31,498 nucleotides of DNA from Chara braunii (lineage: Eukaryota > Streptophyta > Charophyceae > Charales > Characeae). Below the pieces are notes generated by a model. It was not told the DNA's origin. It saw only the letters and a program-made list of their open reading frames with translations, and made no database searches. Positions 27,485 through 31,498 of the stretch are shown piece after piece. Made by a program: the position numbers and the translations under genes. The first letter of the stretch is position 1; each line of letters opens with the position of its first letter. The stretch covers positions 5,367,316 to 5,398,813 of the forward strand of contig BFEA01000021.1 in NCBI GenBank assembly GCA_003427395.1, in the 5' to 3' direction.

Positions 27485-28074
27485 CTAATTAGTGACCACA
27501 GGCGCAGCCACAGGAGGATGTTGATTCCTCTTGGGAAGAGGGCAGTCCCGGACAAAGTGTTCGGGCTGCTTACAATTATAACATTCTACCCTTCCTTGTG
27601 GTACGACAGTCCGATGAGCTACAGGGGGAGCAATTGGTGTCTGGATTGGAGGGGCAGGCAACAGGGGGTACGAAGGAGGAGACAGACTGGCGCCTCGTAC
27701 TTTAGCGTGCGTACTCATCAGATCCCACAAAACTTGCTCCAATTAGTCCATCTGCGACGTCTGAGTGTGGCTCAGATGGTTCATCCATTCCGATTGTCGG
27801 GAAGTAGCCGTATGAATCATGTGAGCGAGATGAAGATTGGTGATGGATACTGGTGCCGGTGATTGCGGTAAAACTGCGGTTACAAGGTCGTCTTGGAAGG
27901 AGGAGGAGAGGAGGGAGGAGAGACGACGAGAGAGGGACCATGGGAGACATGACTTGGTGATGGTCCGCATGGGTTTTCATGGTCGTGACGATGGTAAAAT
28001 CGCCCAATCGATTGGAGCCACGATCTCCGTTTTGCAGCCACATCTTCTATCGTATCTTCTATGTCCTCCTCACC
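27485..28074 (-). pseudogene. Gag C-terminal part with CCHC zinc knuckle
   Basis: The frame 27485-27742 holds C-Y-N-C-K-Q-P-E-H-F-V-R-D-C (27542-27583), a complete C-x2-C-x4-H-x4-C nucleic-acid-binding knuckle of retroelement nucleocapsid, after a proline-rich stretch and before K-R-N-Q-H-P-P. Between it and the gag frame ending at 28075, the minus strand is serine-, histidine- and proline-rich with frameshifts (27702-28043). It belongs to the same gag. Confidence 0.88.
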
Positions 28075-28593
28075 CTAATTTATATACTTACGCTTATCTT
28101 GTGAATCAAGCTCAAGTGCTTTGGCGATGATCGCCAGCAGTTGAGTCGTTTCGGGAGGGACTTTCTTTTTCAACATTGCCTTTAAGACCAGGTTGCGAAG
28201 ATGATCTATGAACCAGTCTTCAACAACATTTTCTTCCTGTCCAGACTTATCCAGAGCTGTTTGAAATCTGTCCACGAAGTCTGGCAAGAGCTCTCCTGGC
28301 TCTTGAGGGCGTGTTTTCAGTACAAACCATGCAGCGTCCTCACTTACTTCGTCCAATCTTGCCAAGAAGGCCTTTTTTAGCGTAGCCCAATCTACCCATC
28401 TGTGGCGTTTAGACCAATCGTGTGCGGTGTTTCTTACGAGCAAGGTGATAACTCGAGGTAGGTCAACCACTTTGTAGCCCTGCGCTTCCACTGCTTCGAG
28501 CCATGCCTCTGGATGAGTGTGGTTAGGATAAAATGGAAAGGTGGTTAGAATGCTTACTATTACATGAGGGGCAGACGCATTACTGTTAGCCAT
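28075..28593 (-). CDS. gag: Retrotransposon Gag, N-terminal capsid-like part
   Basis: The ATG at 28591-28593 gives M-A-N-S-N-A-S-A-P-H and 172 codons to a TAA at 28075. The matrix/capsid pattern of the plant retrotransposon gag family is clear: P-E-A-W-L-E-A-V-E, W-S-K-R-H-R-W-V-D-W-A-T-L-K-K-A-F-L-A-R-L, then P-G-E-L-L-P-D-F-V-D-R-F-Q-T-A-L and F-I-D-H-L-R-N-L-V-L. The true Gag continued into the region with the zinc knuckle, so the stop at 28075 is a truncation. I chose this ATG because an in-frame TGA at 28627-28629 closes the frame upstream. The gene lies about 120 bp after the primer binding site. Confidence 0.85.
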   Translation of the reverse strand: MANSNASAPHVIVSILTTFPFYPNHTHPEAWLEAVEAQGYKVVDLPRVITLLVRNTAHDWSKRHRWVDWATLKKAFLARLDEVSEDAAWFVLKTRPQEPGELLPDFVDRFQTALDKSGQEENVVEDWFIDHLRNLVLKAMLKKKVPPETTQLLAIIAKALELDSQDKRKYIN

Positions 28594-28715
28594 AGCTGCT
28601 TCCTTTCTTGTCTCTGCCAACCTATTTCAGGTGACGACAGGATTTCTCTTATTCGTTCGAGCGAGTGCTCGTTCTCCCGCCAGCTCGTCTCACTATCACC
28701 AAAACCGACACTTGT

Positions 28716-28728
28716 CCGTTCCGATACC
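28716..28728 (-). other. Primer binding site, initiator-Met tRNA type
   Basis: The minus strand reads TGGTATCGGAACG directly after the LTR edge. The common plant PBS for initiator tRNA-Met is TGGTATCAGAGC; 10 of the first 12 positions match. This position fixes the inner edge of the 5' LTR near 28729 and the orientation of the element. Confidence 0.82.
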
Positions 28729-30092
28729 AACCTCACACCCTGTTTTGTCTTCCGCTTGGAGTGATAAATTATGCAGAATAAGCCCTGAAAGAACAACAAA
28801 ATGGGGTGTGCCAATGATTTTTAGAAATATTGAGTGTGGGGCCACAGACGGAACTGAAAGCCCCCGTGTGATCCCGATTTTAGTGAGAAGGGCCATAGCC
28901 GAGCGGGAAAGAAATGGCGCGCGCTACTTTCAAACGTTCGCCAAAAAGTATCTTTGAACCTCCATGCGGGCTATTCGTCATCTTTTTGAACGGAAAGGGG
29001 GGGGTATGCACTTGGGATCTCGTTTTTGAATCCAATCCTAGCGCCGCTCGTTACAGAGTTCGGAATCCGACTTGGACGGCCTCAACCGAGTCGCTCTTTC
29101 CTTGTATTCGTGTCTGCCACGTATCCGGCAATGCAACCCCTTATCCCCATAACGCTCCGTGTGGCGACAATCGCTACACAGAGTGTTGGGCCGATGAGGC
29201 GCCATTGTCGTCCATGGGATGACAATCAATTTGTTAAAGGCAATAATAAAGAGTACGGGGAAAAGTGGGTATTGATAATGACAAAACCAGCGTCTACGAA
29301 TCCCGAGCACCTTGTTTCGGGAGAAAAATAATAGTGCCCGTCGATATTGGCGACGACTTCTCGTACGTCCCACCATACGTGTGTGCTTTCCTCTTTATAC
29401 GAGAACGGTTGTGATGAGGATACAGGAAGTCGACACCCATTCGGATCGGGACAATTGGTCCACATGGCATAAGCAAAACTAACCACGCAAGTCCACTCAA
29501 GCTGTTATTCAATCAAAAAAGTAAACAGTCGCAATGCCACGTGCTCATTGCCTTTCATCCATCATGCAATCCGATCCAAAAAATGTGAGTTTGATCCAAT
29601 CAAGAAAATAATCATCATTCATTGAGTGAGTGGCAAGCATGCATGCACATAATCTCAGCAAAATCTTAGCTCGGTTACCTTAGCAACAACACAATCGATG
29701 CATGCATGCAACAAACCTCACATGCACGAACCATCAGATGTTAGGAGGCATGGAAGGAGGTAGGGTAAGATCAACCTGGTTTACAGGTCCCTCAAATTCA
29801 ATAACACTCGTTCTTGTAAGGTCCGATTGAATTTGACAGGGATGAGCGGAATAAAGGGATCATTAGATCTTTCCGGCATCCATGAGGTGAACTGAAGCAA
29901 AGAAATGAGAATGAGAGAGAGAGATAACAAGGACGAGATCAAAGCTTTGACCGAAGAAGGGGACTAAGAAAAAAAGAGAGGGAACTCTGACCATACAAAC
30001 AAGCTTGAGGGGGACAACAACCGGCTATCTGTCGTGGACTTAGCTTCCAAAATCGAGAAGAAGAAAAACCGAAAATCAAGGCGCACCGACCT
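28729..30092 (-). repeat. 5' LTR (interrupted)
   Basis: The counterpart of 18470-19838, at about 85 percent identity by eye with small indels. It is cut at 30092 by the repeat that starts TGTAGCGGACC. The LTR does not resume before the end of the window. Confidence 0.88.
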
Positions 30093-30402
30093 TGTAGCGG
30101 ACCCACCAGGTGTGGTGCTCCGCTAGTGACAGAGATGGAGATGGAGGAAGAAGGGGGAGCAAGATGGCACAACGGAGCTCCCCGCGCAAGACTCCAACGC
30201 ACGTACTCCAAAATGTGCAAGTGAGGAATGAGAATGAAAACAGACAATGGCTGGGGTATACCCCAGCGGACTGACGGGACTGGACTGGACTGGCTGGTAC
30301 TGACAGAGGTACCCGCCTGGACTGGCCTACCCCGAATATAACACAGGCCTATGAGAACAGGCCAAGGGGCTGGTCTCACAGGCCAACCCGAGGTCCGCTA
30401 CA
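30093..30402. mobile_element. 310 bp sequence with perfect 11 bp inverted ends (LTR-like)
   Basis: It starts TGTAGCGGACC (30093-30103) and ends GGTCCGCTACA (30392-30402), exact inverse complements that also form the TG...CA ends of an LTR. It enters the 5' LTR of the Ty3 element. No matching target duplication is seen on its right side, so it is more likely one LTR of an element that continues to the right than a solo LTR or MITE. A short GACTG-rich tandem run lies at 30276-30300. Confidence 0.5.
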
Positions 30403-31498
30403 CGATCCTCGGCCTGTGATGGATCGCCTAGATACAAACATGCTTCCGCCAAGAAGCGGAACTCTACCAAAGAAAAGAAAACCTGAGTAGTCTAGGATGC
30501 GGAGCAAGCTCCATGCTGAGTCTATGCGATGCAACCTAGGATATAAAATGTCACAAAACAGCAATGTCACAGCTAGCAGCCTAAGTGAAAGTAGGAGCAA
30601 CTAACTAACATACATGTCCTAGGAAAGCAAAAAGTAGTGACAACTAGATCCTAGAATGTTGGAGGCACTAGCCTCAGTCCGGTAACAACTGACTAGTGTA
30701 TAAGTCCTAAGAACAGCAAAAGCATAACAACTAAATCCTAGAAATGTCGGAGGCAGTAGCCTCAGTCTGAGAGCAACAAAGCAATCAANAAGACAACCAT
30801 ATGTCACATGAGAAGTGTGTCGCACACCAAAGGGTGGGTGGGATGGTCTCTGAGGGCGGCGAATGCAGCCTAGGGGTCGAAAACTCCTAAGGGCATCCAC
30901 ACATAGTGACAGGGGAAAACACATGTCATCAGGCTCAATGAGGGTAGGGAACTGGGAGCGAACAAAACCAATGACCCTAACAGCTAGACCATCAGAGCGG
31001 GTAATGCTCGACTAAGGGGTGACCGCTATGGAGGGTCGACCATGCAAGGGAACAAGGGAGCCTGGTATACTGGGCGCACCTAGATGAAGCATGCGGGGCT
31101 GCCTAACTAGGGCGTGAGGGCCGGCGAAGGGTAGAAAGATGATGGGTAAGGGAATCATGCAAATGACTCCTGAAGTGAGGGAAGTCGAAGCTAGATCCGT
31201 AAGATGGGAAGCTAGGGCAACGCTACGGTCCCGATGCCTATGCGTATACCAAGGGAGAGCCCAACTCAGAGGAACCCGACTAAAGGGAGACCATCATGCG
31301 ACACAAGCAGGGTACTGTACAGGGTAGAGTGGTAAGAGAGTGGCGACGTCTGAAGTAGGCAGAGCTGATCGTGATGAAGTCCATGAAGCCGCCGATGACG
31401 TCCACGACGAGAAGTCCGGAATGCCGTCGAGGAAGAGCCGCAGCGTCGACGAGCTGAAGTAGCAAAACTGATGTGGATGGAGTACTGAGAAGTCAAAG
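30403..31498. other. Possible interior of the inserted element; no gene recognised
   Basis: No clear primer binding site follows 30402 on the plus strand. No retroelement protein motif was found on either strand. It includes a two-unit tandem repeat (30617-30792) and an N at 30789. Minus-strand frames of 60-100 codons near the window end have no recognisable domain. Confidence 0.4.
30617..30792. repeat. Imperfect tandem repeat, two units of 88 bp
   Basis: Units 30617-30704 and 30705-30792 share TCCTA(A/G)GAA, AACTA(A/G)ATCCTAGAA and GGAGGCA(C/G)TAGCCTCAGTC at matching offsets. The second unit contains the N at 30789. Confidence 0.75.

Larger units (their letters stand above)
18470..30092 (-). 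mobile_element. Ty3/gypsy-type LTR retrotransposon with extra 3' reading frames
   Basis: Two direct repeats of at least 1.36 kb (18470-19838 and 28729-30092) frame a minus-strand series: PBS (28716-28728), gag (28593-28075), zinc knuckle (27542-27583), RT (about 26700-25900), RNase H (about 25745-25470), integrase (about 24920-23400). The order RT, RNase H, integrase is diagnostic for the Ty3/gypsy group. The repeats differ at roughly 15 percent of positions by eye, so the insertion is old. This agrees with the stops and frameshifts in pol. Between the integrase and the left LTR are about 3 kb of same-strand frames. The right LTR is cut at 30092 by another repeat, so its outer end and the target duplication are not visible. 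Confidence 0.9.

Noticed and set aside
18482-28741. TGTT(C/T)TG as the LTR start in the usual TG...CA convention
   Set aside because: Similarity between the two LTR copies continues about 12 bases further out, and the tRNA-Met primer site starts there. I placed the edge at 18470/28729.
1-31498. CRISPR arrays, bacterial operons, tRNA or rRNA genes
   Set aside because: No regularly spaced repeats, ribosome binding sites, or tRNA/rRNA-like sequences were found. The content is eukaryotic transposon sequence.

Overview
This is a repeat-rich, intron-era eukaryotic window with no intact conserved host gene. The best taxonomic clue is a U6 snRNA retrocopy at 15583-15662 (minus strand). Its 5' end reads GTCC..GGACATCCG, which is the green-plant form of the U6 cap-proximal stem and not the animal form. 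Together with a plant-type initiator-Met primer site on an LTR element and many plant-like LINE and Ty3 remnants, this suggests a green-lineage nuclear genome. A streptophyte alga or early land plant is possible, but that is inference. Single N bases at 14213 and 30789 mark assembly joins.

Left part (about 1440-12330, minus strand): one decayed LINE whose pieces are now far apart. Its endonuclease lies at 11556-12330. Its linker, reverse transcriptase and zinc-binding C-terminus lie at 1440-3755. The two halves are separated by a 7.8 kb DNA element (3756-11555) flanked by TTAA. A second, 159 bp element with the same ends and the same TTAA flanks (2819-2977) splits the RT. In both cases, collapsing the two TTAA copies to one restores the LINE reading frame, which is strong internal evidence that both are real insertions. 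The large element carries one clear 244-codon open frame (10191-10925, probably a terminal exon) and a 154-codon frame with a strong start context (5038-5502). Neither is recognised.

Middle part (12585-18469): an unrecognised two-piece minus-strand frame (12585-13238), a candidate TA-flanked inverted-repeat element (13261-13882), a 57 bp duplication either side of an N that is probably an assembly artefact, a small retroposon-like repeat present twice in the window, and a second, 5'-truncated LINE copy (15488-17465, minus). A U6 snRNA retrocopy with a poly(A) tail and a 14 bp target duplication has landed in that LINE.

Right part (18470-30092, minus strand): a large Ty3/gypsy-type LTR retrotransposon. 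LTR-like direct repeats lie at 18470-19838 and 28729-30092. A primer binding site, gag, a zinc knuckle, RT, RNase H and integrase run from right to left. Pol is broken by stops and frameshifts, a 349 bp hAT-like MITE in the integrase and a 36 bp inverted duplication in the RT. Between the integrase and the 3' LTR lie about 3 kb of additional same-strand reading frames (21314-23235) that are far better preserved than pol. They have their own pyrimidine-rich leader and a possible in-phase 197 bp intron. From 30093 the right LTR is interrupted by another repeat with 11 bp perfect inverted ends.

The most notable observations are the TTAA element pair, the extra frames of the LTR element and the U6 retrocopy.
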